Origin: Membranipora membranacea
Taxonomy: Eukaryota > Bryozoa > Gymnolaemata > Cheilostomatida > Membraniporidae
NCBI GenBank assembly: GCA_914767715.1
Contig: OU612073.1
Span: forward strand, 11,036,001-11,100,000
DNA length: 64,000 bases
Reading direction: 5' to 3'
The position numbers and the translations under genes are program-made. How positions within the stretch are numbered: the stretch's first letter is position 1; every line of letters begins with the position of its first letter. Under the pieces are notes generated by a model. That model saw only the letters and a list, made by a program, of their open reading frames with translations, had not been told where the DNA came from and searched no databases. Shown piece by piece: positions 1-19,794 of the stretch.

Positions 1-2460
1 GGTGGGGTCTTAGAGAGAAGTGTGAAAAGTTGAAGGTGATTGATTGGAAGCTTTTCAAAACAAGCTGAAGTTGTAGCCATAACTTTGCCCATGCACCGCA
101 ACCCTAGGTAACTAGCACAACTGGTAGGCCTGTAAACAGATGAGATCACTATGGCTATCAATAGTTGATTGCGACGATAGAAGGTAGCCTGTCCATTTTG
201 TTTTCAAAGCTTCTTTGTACATGAAATGTGTGGGACAGCTGTGACAGGAAAGCAACAGAACAGATGAATAGCTCATTGACTCCCGTTTTGAAACAAAATC
301 TGACTCACAGAATGACTGGCTAACTCCAACCAGTGGTGTTGAAAGCTGATGTAACCCAAATATTCTAAGAATATCCATTGCTACTTTCGCTATTGCCAGG
401 CATGCAGTAGCGTCCTATGATACCCCATGAGTCAATGCTGTGTGACAACCTCCGACGATTTGTCCCTTCCAATAAGAAAATCAACTTCGACGAGTTTGAC
501 TACCTGATGCCTGTGTGAGGCTGGCTATGATCTGTCAGAAAAACTGTTGCCTGCATTGGTAGAGTCTCTACAATTTCACCATGAAAAATCAAGGCTCAGA
601 AACTACCCTCAAACCCAATCTAGTCAATTTTCTAAGCGAAGTTGAATTTTTAACTACATCTGGTGCCATCCGACATTGCTTGTAAAAACTAATCAAGTCT
701 GTTACCCAGACATATTTCAACACTTGAGATTTAACAACCTTGTTCCGCTGCTTTCTCAGGAAAAGATTATGCAATTACGCTCAATAGTCATTACCGCAAG
801 CCTGCAGCTAGGTTGTGAGCAAGGTTTGATGAACGAAGCATATGGCCAGATCTTTGATCGAACAATACCATCGCTGAAGGAGTAATGAGTAATTTCAATA
901 ATCTGAAACTCGACACTCCAACATTGCTTGTAACACTGGCTATCAGTGTTTGAAAGTTTTGTAGCAGGTAGCTGCAATGAGTTGTAAAGCTGCAATTTTC
1001 ACCCTGGCGCTATTATCTCAGAAGTATTCAAGCACAAAGCAGTCCTATTTAACAACAAGAATAGAATGTCTGTCATTTGAGGCAATTGGAAAGCCTGAAT
1101 ACAACACTAATCGCATTCCTCTCATGTTTGGATCATAGCCAATATAAACAGAATGAGTTGAGGTTTAGTCAGACTGTCTTGCAGTCTTGATGAGCAACCA
1201 ACTAGCCTAACTAAATACACCCTAGCACTGCAAATCGTCCAATGAGCAGAGAGCTATACTGACAGTATTATTAAACTTCACAGCGGGTGGGATGAACATA
1301 GCTGACTTTGTCTGCAAATGACCTCATCTGTTACATCATCAACTAGGTCACTGACATAAGGTGGTGTCATGTTCGCAACCACAATTTTACGTAGCGCTCT
1401 GCAGCAGATCAGTAAAGATAAAACTACTATGAGATAAAGTATTTCAATCGCTAAGCAAAGGTTGGCATCTGCTTGCCTAGATACTCATCTCCGATACAAA
1501 CTTGTAGGATCAGAGATATACCATGGCCGGAACAAGAAAAATGTTGTGATTCGCAGGCGAGGCTCAATCTATGTTTCATGCGCTGCCAACATGCTTCATA
1601 AAATCTCGACCTCAACCAAATATGTAGACTGAAAAGGCCAGCATAACCTCATAGCTAATTCCTAAACCGATACAACATGGTGCATTGATTAAAATACACT
1701 AAGCGTTTATTTAATAACTGAAGCTCCATAATAATTCAAGATAACAATATTTTATCTTCAAATTTCCTTCAATGAATTCTAATACACCTTGATTGGGCTG
1801 CATTCATTAGCAAACGAGCTAATCAGGCACTTGAATAATTCAAGTATTTCTTTCGGCATTCAGCGCAACGTCCAAGCTGGCAGACGAAACAGCTTATCAT
1901 TATCAATAATTAGTGGGCATGAAACTAGTATTTCCGATTCAGCTAGCAATAGTCACCAATTGAGTTATGGGGTGCCAGTGCCAAAACAGGAAAGGACAAT
2001 GAATAAAATAGACACAATCAAGTCACAACTAAATACCAAGTCTTTGTTCCCAAAACCCAGCTGCAGTGCAAAGGCCTTGTAGTCAGTATACAGTATACAC
2101 ACAAGTACCAAGTATAAGAACACATTGAACATACTCAGGTTACGTCTAATACTGGCAATCTAGAACCCCTAAGTAAATAGACTGATACCTGAGGGAAATC
2201 AAAATGATCTAGTTTCATACACCCATCAGTAGATAAATCTAGTTAATGTTCCTAATGTAGTCCGGCCCTAGGCCTACAAACTAATTTAATGTGTACCAAA
2301 TTGCTTTAGCAATTTGTGATAATGTGATGACATAGGTAATGAAATCCTGGCTTGTTTGATGCTGGACAAGCAGAAGCTAGCCAACTGTCATGGACTAGTA
2401 AGAAATGTGGCACCTGTCAGTAATTGCCATAACCACATTAATGAGCTTAAACCAAGAATG
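1..2460. other. No gene assigned
   Basis: I see no recognisable protein family, RNA gene or transposon end here. Open frames are short (the longest is 97 codons on the plus strand at 1789-2082) and lack family motifs. The FERM gene to the right runs leftwards on the minus strand and ends at a good splice donor at 2482, so unrecognised 3' exons of that gene may lie here. C-terminal parts of EPB41L5-type proteins are disordered and poorly conserved, so I could not pick them out. Confidence 0.4.
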
Positions 2461-2482
2461 TTATGATAATGAGACCACCCAC

Positions 2483-3711
2483 CTGGCAGAAAAGCTGTTA
2501 CGCAATGCAGACTTGGGAGGCTGTGATCTATTGAGTGCAGAAGTAGGCATGTAGCTAGTAGTGGACTTTCTCTCATACATGTTTCTGCTACTAAATCCAG
2601 TCCCACTGATGGTATGTCTTAGCTGGCTACTTCCAGATCGTTGGAATGGTTTGTCACTACGCGCTAGTCTTTTACTACTTTGTTGAGCTTCATACTCAGT
2701 ACGACCGCTGTACCTAAACTTTGAGCCGAGTTGGTACCACTTTCGTGGTAATTGTTTGATATGATGTAGTCTGAAAAAGGAATGATACTCTACACACGAT
2801 TTCCATAATATCTTACAAGATCTGTATGTGAACATGTTGAAGCCTATTATAGTCTCCGTTTGATCAACGCTATCTCCTCTAGTCTGAATAAAGAACTGTT
2901 TACGTTTGAACGATATCTTAATAATCCGAGTCCATGTGAATGTATCAACTTTTCTATTGTTTTTGAACACAACAACACCATTACATGTGACGCCCAACTG
3001 GATATCTATCCCGGAAGAGTCCTTGGCATTGTGTAAATCAACACCGTACATTTCTAGATGCTTAGCACGTTCTAGATAGTGTAGTTCAGCGTCAGCAGGA
3101 GTTTGACCCTTGTGCTGCTGATGAAATCGCATAACTTCATTCTCGTACTGTTTCTCTTGATTAGGAATTAGCTTGAATTCTGTCAGGTATCCTGTACGGT
3201 GCTCTTCGGGGGAGTAATCACCCAACTCGGACTGCACCGCATAGCTTCCGAGAAGCGTGGAGACATTGGGAGGACACACGAGTTTACCGTCGAGGATATC
3301 CTTTTTGATTTGCAGGAAGAAATGATAGCGAGTGTATTCCTCCTGCAGCTTACTTGGATCTGTGACATAGAACTTGACGCGAAAGTATAGGTTGTATGGG
3401 GAGTTGGCTTTTATTTGTCTCTTGACTGATTTGAGCGGATCAATCCATCTCATTCTCTCCTCTTGTCCATCAGAGTCATCCACATACTGCAGGCTAAAAT
3501 AATCCTTCTCCACCAAATCTAGATGATCATAAACAAGCTCCAGCAGCACCTGTGCTTTTGACCTTCTATCAACTTCAATCTCATGCGAAGTGGCATCGAG
3601 GAAGTGGATGACACATTTGACAGCTTTTACAGGTGGTTCCACTTTTGTGTGAATTATTTCATTCTCTCTAACCTTGTAAGTTCCACTACTTGCCTTCAGT
3701 CTAGCTGACAT
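2483..3711 (-). CDS. FERM-domain protein, EPB41L5/EPB41L4-like (3' end open)
   Basis: Band 4.1-type FERM protein, expected to link membrane proteins to cortical actin. The start ATG is at 3711-3709. The single exon encodes the F1, F2 and F3 lobes (roughly residues 30-325) and then a FERM-adjacent segment. Diagnostic stretches are the F1 segment around LDLVEKDYFSLQYVD, the F2 segment around ELGDYSPEEH, the F3 stretch YLERAKHLEMYGVD, and CKILWKSCVEYHSFFRL followed by GSKFRYSGRTEYE, which is characteristic of the EPB41L5/EPB41L4B group. Reading on gives 416 residues to a stop at 2461. However, CAG|GTGGGT at 2483/2482 is a good donor, so the true protein probably continues in exons not identified. 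The whole FERM region is intronless, unlike its neighbours. Assignment to a single paralogue is uncertain. Confidence 0.88.
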
Positions 3712-4140
3712 CTTGATGAATTAGTGAATTCACTGCTCTATTTAGGTCATTATCCACTGCATAAGTTTGTAAGTAAAGCTAGTAAATCCAATAACTTTCT
3801 GCTTTGTACTGTGACTCATCCACATTCCAATGTGAAAGCACTGACAGCCACTTGCATCAACAAACAATATGGCCACCAAGAGTGAAACAAAGGGGACGCA
3901 ACTCTGACACTCTGACACTCATAGGGCCACTCTTGTCAGGTGACAATCTTAGCTGAATATCCTCCGGTTATTTGGGGGCTCACATCATATCCATCATAGT
4001 CAGTCTTTCTTCTCCCAAGATTCTAAGTTTAAAAAGTTTCATTTATTTGTGAAAATTGTTGAAAACTCCCCACCACTGTCAATCAAGTGCTGGCTCTTAT
4101 CACAGTGCTCTCAACAGTCTTCATTTAAACACAGAAAGAC
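3712..4140. promoter_or_regulatory. Shared divergent promoter region, FERM gene / PPIL3
   Basis: The start codons of the minus-strand FERM gene and the plus-strand PPIL3 gene lie 429 bases apart, head to head. All core promoter and 5' UTR sequence for both must lie here unless a distal UTR exon exists. I see no clear TATA box. A bidirectional promoter is inferred from geometry only. Confidence 0.4.
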
Positions 4141-6609
4141 ATGGTAAGTTTGGAGTGGGATGATCTACTTTTATAAGTGCTCTAAGACAGCAAAATGAGT
4201 TGACAAACTGAGATCTCAATCACTTCAGTAATCAAATCAGTCAGTGTGTATCCAGACCAAGGTCTTTGGTGTATCATATTATCTATGTTATGAACATTCC
4301 ATTAATTTTCGATGGGTTTGATTACCAGACATATCTCTATCCTTGATCTTTGTTCTCATTGGGCTAATGATCAACTGACTATGATTGTTTATCTTTGTGA
4401 TTGGGGTAGTGAGCCAAGAATTGGGAAGCTACTTACTAAGACCTTACCTACTACTTACTATGACAAGATAGTATGTTGTATGATATTCAACAGCCCTACC
4501 ACTCAACGCAGAGCTTAACTTGCCATGTTCGAGTGCCAGTGTTTGAGTTGAAAATAGTTGATTATACTTAACGTTAGGAGCTTCATCGAAATTACATTGT
4601 CTCTCAAGAAAACCGCTCTTCTCAAGTATTTTATTCAGGCAAACATTGCCAGGTCAGCCCGACGGTGACAGTAGGCCTATGGCTGCCTGAATTCATATGG
4701 CGATTGATGTCTGGCGTTGCCAGAATCTAAACTGGAACCTTATTATGCTTTCGTCAGTTGTAAGCTGTCTACTTATTCTACTATTTCTATCATTTTAATA
4801 GTGTCTTTTATTTTTTTAGGCGGTAACGTTACACACAGACATGGGCGATCTGAAACTAGAGTTGTTTTGCGAGAACTGCCCGAAGACTTGTGAGAATTTC
4901 TTGGCTCTGTGTGCCAGCGATTATTACAATGGTTGCTTATTTCACAGAAATATCAAAGGGTTTATGGTACAGACTGGAGATCCTTCAGGTAGGCATGAAT
5001 TCTTCGCTTAAAAATTGAGCCTCAATTTTAAAACTTAATTAATAACTTGAAAAAATATAAATGTCAGGGTTTTGTCACTTATAGCTTGTAAATTTGTTCA
5101 CTTTCCATAACTTTCAACTCCGGGCAGCCGATGTTAGATGTGCTTGCTTATCACATGCAGTTTGTACATCAATTATGACAGTCATATATCTGTGGACCAA
5201 AAACATCCAACAACCTAAAGGGTGTACAAGTTCAAATATTGTTTGAAGAATATATAGCAGATGGGCGGCCATGAGAGAGTAACTCTCAGATTTATAATTA
5301 ATCATCATCATTATTCCCCTGATCACTGTGAATTTTGAGACTTTGTATGAATTCAATATTTTACTGTGAAGTAACTCGCATATTGCCGTATGTAGTGAAT
5401 ACTATATTTGCACACATTTTATTGCATTGTTCACTGACCAGTGTTTATATACATACAGGTACTGGGAAAGGAGGTGAATGTATTTGGGGTGGAAAATTTG
5501 AAGATGAGCTCAGAGACGTCTTAAAGGTAGGCCTTGTTAATCTGACGGGGTAATTACCATATAACCATTCAGAGTGCTGGAATAGATTCGGTTAGCTCTT
5601 GTTAGCTTCCAATCTGACGACAAACTTTCTCTAATAGTCGCAGGCCACCACAGCTGATCTCTTTGACTATTTGAATAACCTCTAGAATACATTTGCAGCG
5701 GAAGAACAACTCAAAACCCCGGCAATTTAACATATAACATAATGTACATGGATCAAATCTTGCTGCGATCTACAGAGCCTCTATCGTGCTCTATGCTCCA
5801 TACAAACTGAGAGAAATTTAGTTCAGTGATACCAGCCTCCTACAATTCACAACCAAGATTTCACCGTTAAATCTTTTTAGACTGTGGTCTGATGATTGCA
5901 AAGACCAGGTACCTTGATGAGTTACATATTTATTTTGTTTTTCAACAAAACTGCAAATTGTTTTATTTTTTGACAAGCTAAGAATTCTTCACTTCCTGAT
6001 TGTTTTACAGCATAATATGAGAGGTGTGGTGTCGATGGCAAATAATGGCCCAGATACAAATGGCAGCCAATTCTTCATCACCTATGCTAAGCAGCCTAGT
6101 CTGGATATGAAATATACAGTATTTGGCCGGTAAGAAAGCTGCCGGTATTAAAAAGTGATGGATTTTGTACCACAAGTTGCTGTAATAATCTATGATGGCT
6201 ATCATTAATATTTGAGTCTCTGTTGGCACTTGCTCGTGCTCGTGATAGGTAAATTCAGATGTCACATGTCTTGCTCTGCTTAATAGAGATTTATATATGA
6301 GTAGCACCCCCCCCCCCTCACCCAATCAACTCAGTTCTACCTGAGATAAAAAGCCAGGTTACACCCAAAACCTGATTTAATAAAGTAATTACCCGTTCAT
6401 TGATCCCATTTCCATTAGGTAGATAACTCCCAGAAATGATTGAAATCTTTTATTGCTTGATACCGTAATTTTTCGTCTTTTCCAGAGTAATAGATGGACT
6501 AGACACAATGGATGAGCTTGAAAAGCAACCTACAACAGAAAAATACAAACCTCTCAATCCAATACACCTCAATTCAGTGACTATACATGCGAATCCTATT
6601 GCAGGGTGA
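4141..6609 (+). CDS. PPIL3: Peptidyl-prolyl cis-trans isomerase, PPIL3 type
   Basis: Cyclophilin of the spliceosome-associated PPIL3 subfamily; it isomerises proline peptide bonds. Five coding exons: 4141-4143, 4820-4988, 5459-5526, 6011-6129 and 6486-6609. They join in frame to 160 residues, against about 161 in the family. The first coding exon carries only the ATG, directly followed by GTAAGT; the next exon restores the N-terminus [18 protein letters not shown]. Family marks are [48 protein letters not shown] and [13 protein letters not shown]. The active-site arginine (FHRNI) and the Gln/Phe of SQFFITY are present. A polyadenylation hexamer follows at 6740. Plain family member, intact. 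Confidence 0.96.
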
Positions 6610-8259
6610 ACGCAGTCCTGGTGCAGTTTGAATGAAAACTCTGTGTATATATCTTATGTGGACGTGGATATGGAAGGGGTTGTATATAAATAATTATCTG
6701 TACAGTATGAAAAATTCATACTTTTATTTCACGGTTAATAATAAAAATCTGTTTTATTTAAACACAAATGCTGCGGAGTAGAAATTTGTCTACGATAATA
6801 CCTAGCGTCATTGTGCACACATTCAGAGGGGTATGAATTTGCTTAGGTTCCTTCTGTGGAGTCTTATTCTTTAAAAATTGATATAAAAAAATTCAATAGA
6901 GATACTTACTCTAGGATATAATGAATGCTAAAGGTTCTTCTATAGAATTTATGTTGAGGAATACTATGTGTATGCTTGTATTGCTCACAACTAACTTTTA
7001 TCCAACTCTTTATCTTTCACCCTGCACAGTAATGGTCTGCGTGTTTGGGATTCAAACACAGTTCAAGTTTATAGTAGTTTGGCTGGAACAACCCTAGGCT
7101 ATACATGGCCAATCCACGTGAGTTAACCATTTCATTTATTCACAAACTATTAGGAGAAACGGCAGGTCAAAACAAAAATTGAAAAATTAGTTTTGCTGTA
7201 TGAACATGTTTGTATGCTGTCAATGATTTATGATGTACTGTGTGCAAAATGTGTGCATGGTTAGTATTGTTCCATGCAAAGGCTATTTTACTCTGCTATT
7301 TGATATTAGATAATATGCCTATGGATATGGGGAGGGAGCTGTCAACAACTCCCTGATGATAACAACTGGAGTATTAGTTGTTGGAGTTGTCTGCTCTTCT
7401 TTCTGTTTCAACTATGTATTGAAGGATTTTATTGAGGCTATAAACTTGAATGTCCAATGGGCTTCATCCATTCTTGAGCTGCTGGACTAGCATGTAAACA
7501 AATTGGGTCAAATATAATTTTTTTACTCGGCGTAGTATCATTCTTCTACTCTTGATTTTGCTGTCAGTTCTCCACAACAGGTATGATTATGATTTTATCT
7601 ATGGTTTCCCTATGCCCTTGTGGTTGGAAGTAACACTGTTGCCCTCAGTACCAAAAGTTCGCTTCAATTTTATACGCCCAGGGCAGGGGGTGGTTTGAAT
7701 GAATTCTAATTGAAACCACCCTCCCTGTCTGTACTGTTCTGTTGTTGACTATTCTATTGTATAACTATAACTTGCTAGTTAGTCTAGCCAGAAGTGTTGT
7801 CTTGAAAAGCTTCACAATCACAACACTTCAAGGCTTGTCAAGACTGACTACTATTTAACCCACTGAATGAGTGGTAGTCGAGCCAAAGAGACTAACTCTC
7901 CTCTCTTTCACAAATTCACAGTTTACAGAATCAACAATCATGGTTGCAGTAGTAGGTAGTAGTCCTGTTTTGCCATTAATAACTGTTGTGCAAAGTAAAG
8001 GCAACTTCTCACTTATAGGCCTCTATCTATATATGGAATTCTTGAGTTAATATAGCATAGGTCTTGTTTGTAAGGAGTGGCAATAGAGCCTATCATCTAT
8101 GCATTGGATCTTAGTAGAGGATTACAATTTGGAGTTTGTGAAGTGTATCCATCACTCATTTGACTCGACCTTGAACTTGACCTTGCTTGATTTTCCTGTA
8201 TGTAGTGGCAGTTTTGAGTTTTTGTTTAATTTCTCATTTACAGGAGATAAGCTCACGGG
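6610..8259. other. Intergenic, PPIL3 3' end to katanin start
   Basis: It holds the PPIL3 3' UTR with an AATAAA at 6740-6745 and the upstream region of katanin. The sequence just before the katanin ATG (tttacag at about 8237-8243) looks like a splice acceptor, so a non-coding first exon of katanin may lie in this stretch. I could not place it. No other gene is seen. Confidence 0.4.
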
Positions 8260-15352
<7,093 letters not shown>

Positions 15353-16247
15353 AGCATTTTTAAAAACTCGTAAATGACACATATGATTTCTTTCTAACTC
15401 TCCATTATACATAATGTAACAAATTTTGATTTGATTAAATATAATTTGAATTTTCTCTTGCACCTCAATTAACAGCATCAATTTTTTTGTTGTTAGGCAT
15501 TAAAAATTAACCTAGTTTGAGTGCTCAGTCCACTGCAAACGACACTTAGCGGCATTCCATAATCGATCAAAGTAAAGGAACATTTGAGAGTGGAATGCCA
15601 CAAAATCTCACTTTCAGACATGAGCCATCAAAACTGTTTCAATCACAAAAGCCGACTTCTTTCTTTTATCTTCTATTAATAATATTAATGAAAATTTGTA
15701 TGTTACCACTTATTTGAAGTTTCTGCTCTCATGTTTACTTCACCACGAAATAAAATGCACAAAAACAACTGCTTGCGAGTTTATATTGTGTTGTAATCTT
15801 CTCATTTGCTTAAAACAGATAACTCAAATAACTTTCCAAATGGTTGTCTGATTGAGACGGAGAGTTTAGGACAAATCTCCCTGATAGAGATAACCATTAG
15901 ACATACATGTACATGGCTAAGAAAATCTTGCCTTACTCCAAAAGGCCATGTCAAAAAGTAGGAATTGTTGAACTTTTTATTACATTATGTGATTAAAGAT
16001 GGCACAGTACAGGATCTGTGCTGACATCGACGGAAACAAAAAATACCTAAATCGGATTATTGACAGTATAGAATTTTATTCTTTGGATGTATATATTGAT
16101 GTAAATTACAGTAAAGGAATGTATATATTCTGGTTATCACAAAAATAAAATGCACAAATTCCTGATAATGCTCATGAAAGTTATAGTTAAAGCAAATAAT
16201 TTAGCTGTTGCAAGCATAAAGTTTGGTTTTAGACCCTGAGTAATATA
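15353..16247. other. Intergenic, katanin 3' side
   Basis: Holds the katanin 3' UTR, with an ATTAAA at about 15434 as a possible poly(A) signal, and AT-rich sequence up to the transposon at 16248. No gene is seen. Confidence 0.4.
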
Positions 16248-16621
16248 CCGTAATCCCTCACCTATAAGTCACCGGACTTATAAGTGAATCACCCCCCTCA
16301 GAAAAAATAAAAACGCTCCAGCTATAAGACACCCCACAGCTATAAGACACCCCACCACTCTAAGACACTCACTACACTACACTCACTACAAATGAACTAA
16401 GTAGTTTTGGGAAAAAAACTGCCCTCAGTGGGTTTCGAACTCACAACTCCATGTTTACAAGTCGAACACTCTACCACTGAGCTATTCATCTTCGGTGATT
16501 GTAAGAGGTTTTGGTCCAAACTAAATATAATAATGCTTCAAATGATAGTCGCGTCTATATACTACTCTCTTATAGCCGCCTTCACTTATACGTCGCGCGA
16601 TCTATAGGTGAGGGATTACGG
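16248..16621 (-). mobile_element. TIR element carrying a tRNA-like sequence, copy 1
   Basis: A 374-base element with terminal inverted repeats starting CCGTAATCCCTCACCTATA at both ends. It is flanked on each side by TA (16246-16247 and 16622-16623), the target duplication of the Tc1/mariner group. It has no transposase. Orientation is given by the internal tRNA-like sequence, which reads on the minus strand. A second copy lies inverted at 27068-27386; the 16560-16621 end of this copy matches the left end of the other over about 100 bases. Internally there is a small tandem of CTATAAGACACCCCA-type units at about 16320-16360. Confidence 0.85.
16420..16493 (-). pseudogene. tRNA-Thr(TGT)-like sequence inside the TIR element
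   Basis: On the minus strand there is an A box TAGCTCAGTGG (16474-16484), an anticodon-loop-like CTTGTAA with TGT at 16457-16459, and a B box close to GAGTTCGAAACC (16431-16442) with a near-complete T arm. The would-be acceptor arms do not pair, so this is a tRNA-derived relic or Pol III promoter, not a working tRNA gene. Confidence 0.75.
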
Positions 16622-16807
16622 TAGTAAGAAAAATAATTATTCTTTACTAAATGAAATCAAATCATGCATAATTAGCACATAGTTGGATGATAAGCGGTAA
16701 TAGGGAAATGAGATGATTGCTTTCAGGCTTGGTAGTGCTGGTTTGTCCTGCACGGAGCTGCACATTTTGCAGAGATTCACCTTTTACATTCGGTGTTTTG
16801 CTTCAGC

Positions 16808-18284
16808 TTAGAGATAACTATCCACTGGGTAGCATTGGTGCTTGTTGGCCATCTGTTCATACTGAAATACAGGGAACAATATAATGTTATATGATATGAT
16901 TTACAAGTCAGACTGATGAGATACATTGGATAATTTCCTGGAAACAATAATTCCTCATCACCAATCTACATAAATATGATACATTAATATTCTACAGAAA
17001 TTTATGTGAATACCATATACTGCAGACAACCTTTATTTTCTATACCAGTGATAATAGGAGTGTATACTCACTTGTTTGAGTGTTTTGTTCAGTTGAATTA
17101 TCTTCTCTTGAACTTTTGTACACATATCATCGTAGATTGAGTCTGATGTTGGAATCATTGTAGTCAGGCCACTGTTGTGTACTGTAGATCTCTTACCCCA
17201 ACCAACACCAGATCTGACCTATAATTATAGAAAGATCATATTAAGGTATAACACAAACATAGAAAATGCACTGTTGAGCTATAAACTTTAGCATGTTTGA
17301 TTAAAATGAGTCTCAATATTGATGTGCAAATTTGGCATGTTTATTGAGTACCCACAATGCAACAGCCAGGATTTCCCAAGATGATCATTTCAGATGACGA
17401 TGAGACCATTTTCATTTGCTTGTTCTCACTGATGAATTTTATTGGGAATACTCTTTTTTTATGCCTTAATTTGATCTTCAAATCAAATCACCATCCCAAT
17501 GAAATGAATGTATCTTGATAAAATATTGAAAAATTGAGAAGTCTATAAAAAAAGGAAGCAATTTATTTCGAGTACTCACAGGTTTGGCGCTTCTTTTTCC
17601 CCATCCCATCACAGTTTCGTACCAGCCTCCTGCATTGGCCTCATCTGATTGTAATAAAGGTTCGTCCTGCAGCAGCACAGACTCCATTTGTAATTCATCG
17701 GAGTTATCCCCCTGAAGCTCGGAGAACTCTTCAATAGTCTGGTGTCTGGGTAAATCCGATGATCTCTTACTATGCATCCACTGCGCTTTTACAGACGCCG
17801 GGATTTCTGAGAGAATTTTATCCATTTCTTGCCTGGTTGGTGCGCCAGAACACAGCATAATCAGTTGCTGAAATACAAAAATAACAATGTATGTCTTGAT
17901 CAAATTGGGAAAGCTCATAAAGAACATTTGGTGCCAAGTTTTCAACCAGTGACATTTTTTGGAATGATGTTAAATTAGGTCAATCAGTAAAGTCTTCCTC
18001 ATTATCCACTAAAAGTTAATCCTCTTGGCAAGTTAAAAAGATTAATTCATTTGGCACTCAATGCTCATAACCTGCCACTGCAAAAACTATAGCGATTATT
18101 TTCAGCTCAACACATCAAGATTTACTCAGGAGTTTCAATCAAGATTAAAGCACAAACAAATTATAATACTTGACAGCTTTAATTTACATGATAATTTTAC
18201 TTTCCATGCTTTCCTAGCTAGTAAAAATAACAAACATACCATAGCAAAGAGGCATAGAAAGCATGAAGATCGCAAGTAATCCAT
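16808..18284 (-). CDS. Secreted neuropeptide-like precursor with two GW-amide sites
   Basis: Four exons on the minus strand join in phase: 18240-18284, 17580-17867, 17072-17218 and 16808-16861, giving 177 residues. Exon 1 plus the start of exon 2 encode a signal peptide (residues 1-23, with CFLCLFAMQLIMLCSG before APTRQ). An acidic spacer and a dibasic KR (49-50) follow. Two copies of GWGKR come next (103-107 and 117-121), each followed by Ser: glycine for C-terminal amidation, then a dibasic cleavage site. Predicted products are a peptide ending YETVMGW-amide and SAKPVRSGVGW-amide (or SGVGW-amide if cut after Arg113). The C-terminal module has one Cys pair (144 and 170) around a likely helix and ends PVDSYL. 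The exon 2/3 junction falls between the two repeats. The layout is that of animal amidated-peptide precursors; I do not recognise the family. AKH/RPCH also end GW-amide, but their peptide directly follows the signal peptide with a leading Gln, which is not so here. Confidence 0.82.
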
Positions 18285-18397
18285 CCTTTAATATTTCTAA
18301 TGATAACTGAAACTGAATTATAGTAGACTGATGAAGATTTCCTTTTCCTTCTGATTTCGCTGACAGATCTAGAATGAAATGAAAGCTTGCAGCGCGA

Positions 18398-18408
18398 CCT
18401 TATATATA
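18398..18408 (-). promoter_or_regulatory. TATA box of the GW-amide precursor gene
   Basis: TATATATAAGG on the minus strand, about 115 bases upstream of the start codon at 18284. This predicts transcription starting near 18370 and a short 5' UTR without an intron. It is the clearest TATA box I saw in the window and suits a strongly cell-type-restricted gene. Confidence 0.6.
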
Positions 18409-19794
18409 CAAGCCTGACAATAGTGGGTGGCGCAAGCTTATTAATCATAATTGATCAAATGACATTAATTGGTCCCATGCTGTCAGCTCTTATGCAAAAA
18501 ATGATAATTTCTGGGGCCTTCAACACACGAGGCAAAAGATGGGCCCAAAAGTTGTTATGGAACAGTTGCTTGGATACATGTGCTATAATTATCACGCCAG
18601 CGTCTTTGATGATGCAAATGTGACGAAATCATCACACTGGATTATTTTCAAACTTCTTTGGTGGTCCGTGTCTTGAGTATACCAACTGAATTTTGTTATA
18701 TATGCCTATGGGACCAGATGAAAAGGGAGAAATTCTGCCTGACGTAATGGTGTACCTAGAATTGGTATGATTTTTGTTTTATGGATATTCCTAGATGAGC
18801 CACTTCTGCCTTATCTTGTAGATTTGTGATTGCAAAGATACTTAAGATACAATCTGCAAAATGCACTTGGTAACAAACCATCATGTTGTTGTTTTTACAT
18901 ATGAATAATGCTAGAATTAATTGCACCAGGACATAAAAACGGTGGCTCGCTTCCAAAAAAAATGGTGAATATCTCTTGTTTTTTTTCAACTTTGTGTGTA
19001 TATAAAATATGGTTATATGGCATGGGCGGACATATTAAACCGTAATATAACCTATAATACCTACTCTTCATCAATAATTGATGAGTGTCGAGGCACCTGC
19101 AAAATATAGGAAACGACTACATGCCACAATGTTTATCAGCACTAGCAGTACATTGCCGAGTTTGACAAGCCAAAAATGACACATCCCGGTCGGTCGGTCC
19201 TTGAATAATAACTCATCACGTAACCACTCAAGCGATCACAGTTGGTCTGACCTCCGGGCAAATTCATAACATATGATGATATCAGAGTAGTCACTTCATT
19301 TAGTACCAGCCTGATAGCAAGCTCTTCAGAATCTTTACTCAACTCAACTTACAAGCTTCTTCCTAGAACTACATTGCAAGGTTGCATATTCCGGTGTTAA
19401 GTTTCGGGAAGCTCAAAATTTCACAGTGTTCATCCAAGCAGTCAAAATAAGGAAATCAAGCCAAACGCAATAGCATTTTATTGTTGTCGGCTAGTCATCA
19501 AGGAAACTACAGTGAGTAATTCTGAGGCAACAGGCTTACTTGCTGTGTACAAACAATCTTATCTTCTGATCTGACAAAAATTTAAGTCGTTACCCACGTT
19601 GGCACGTAATAATCTTGTTGTGAAACTATGCTAGCACGCTCATTTTCAGCCACTTAATTACTTGTCAGTTCAACTTTCAACAATCAGGATTGTCGGTGCC
19701 ATTTAATTTAGTTCACACTGCTCAAAATACAAATACAAAATCAATCCAAAGCAGGTATCGGGAGAGCGCCAAGGAGAGCAACTGAATCGGTAAG
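18409..19794. other. Divergent intergenic region, peptide precursor / EF-hand gene
   Basis: Upstream sequence for both the minus-strand peptide precursor and the plus-strand EF-hand gene. I see no coding family, RNA gene or transposon end here. Confidence 0.4.

Noticed and set aside
17478-17945. Single-exon reading of the peptide precursor starting at 17945
   Set aside because: The first part is intron. A polypyrimidine tract and CAG precede 17867, and a far better signal peptide arises by joining to exon 18240-18284.
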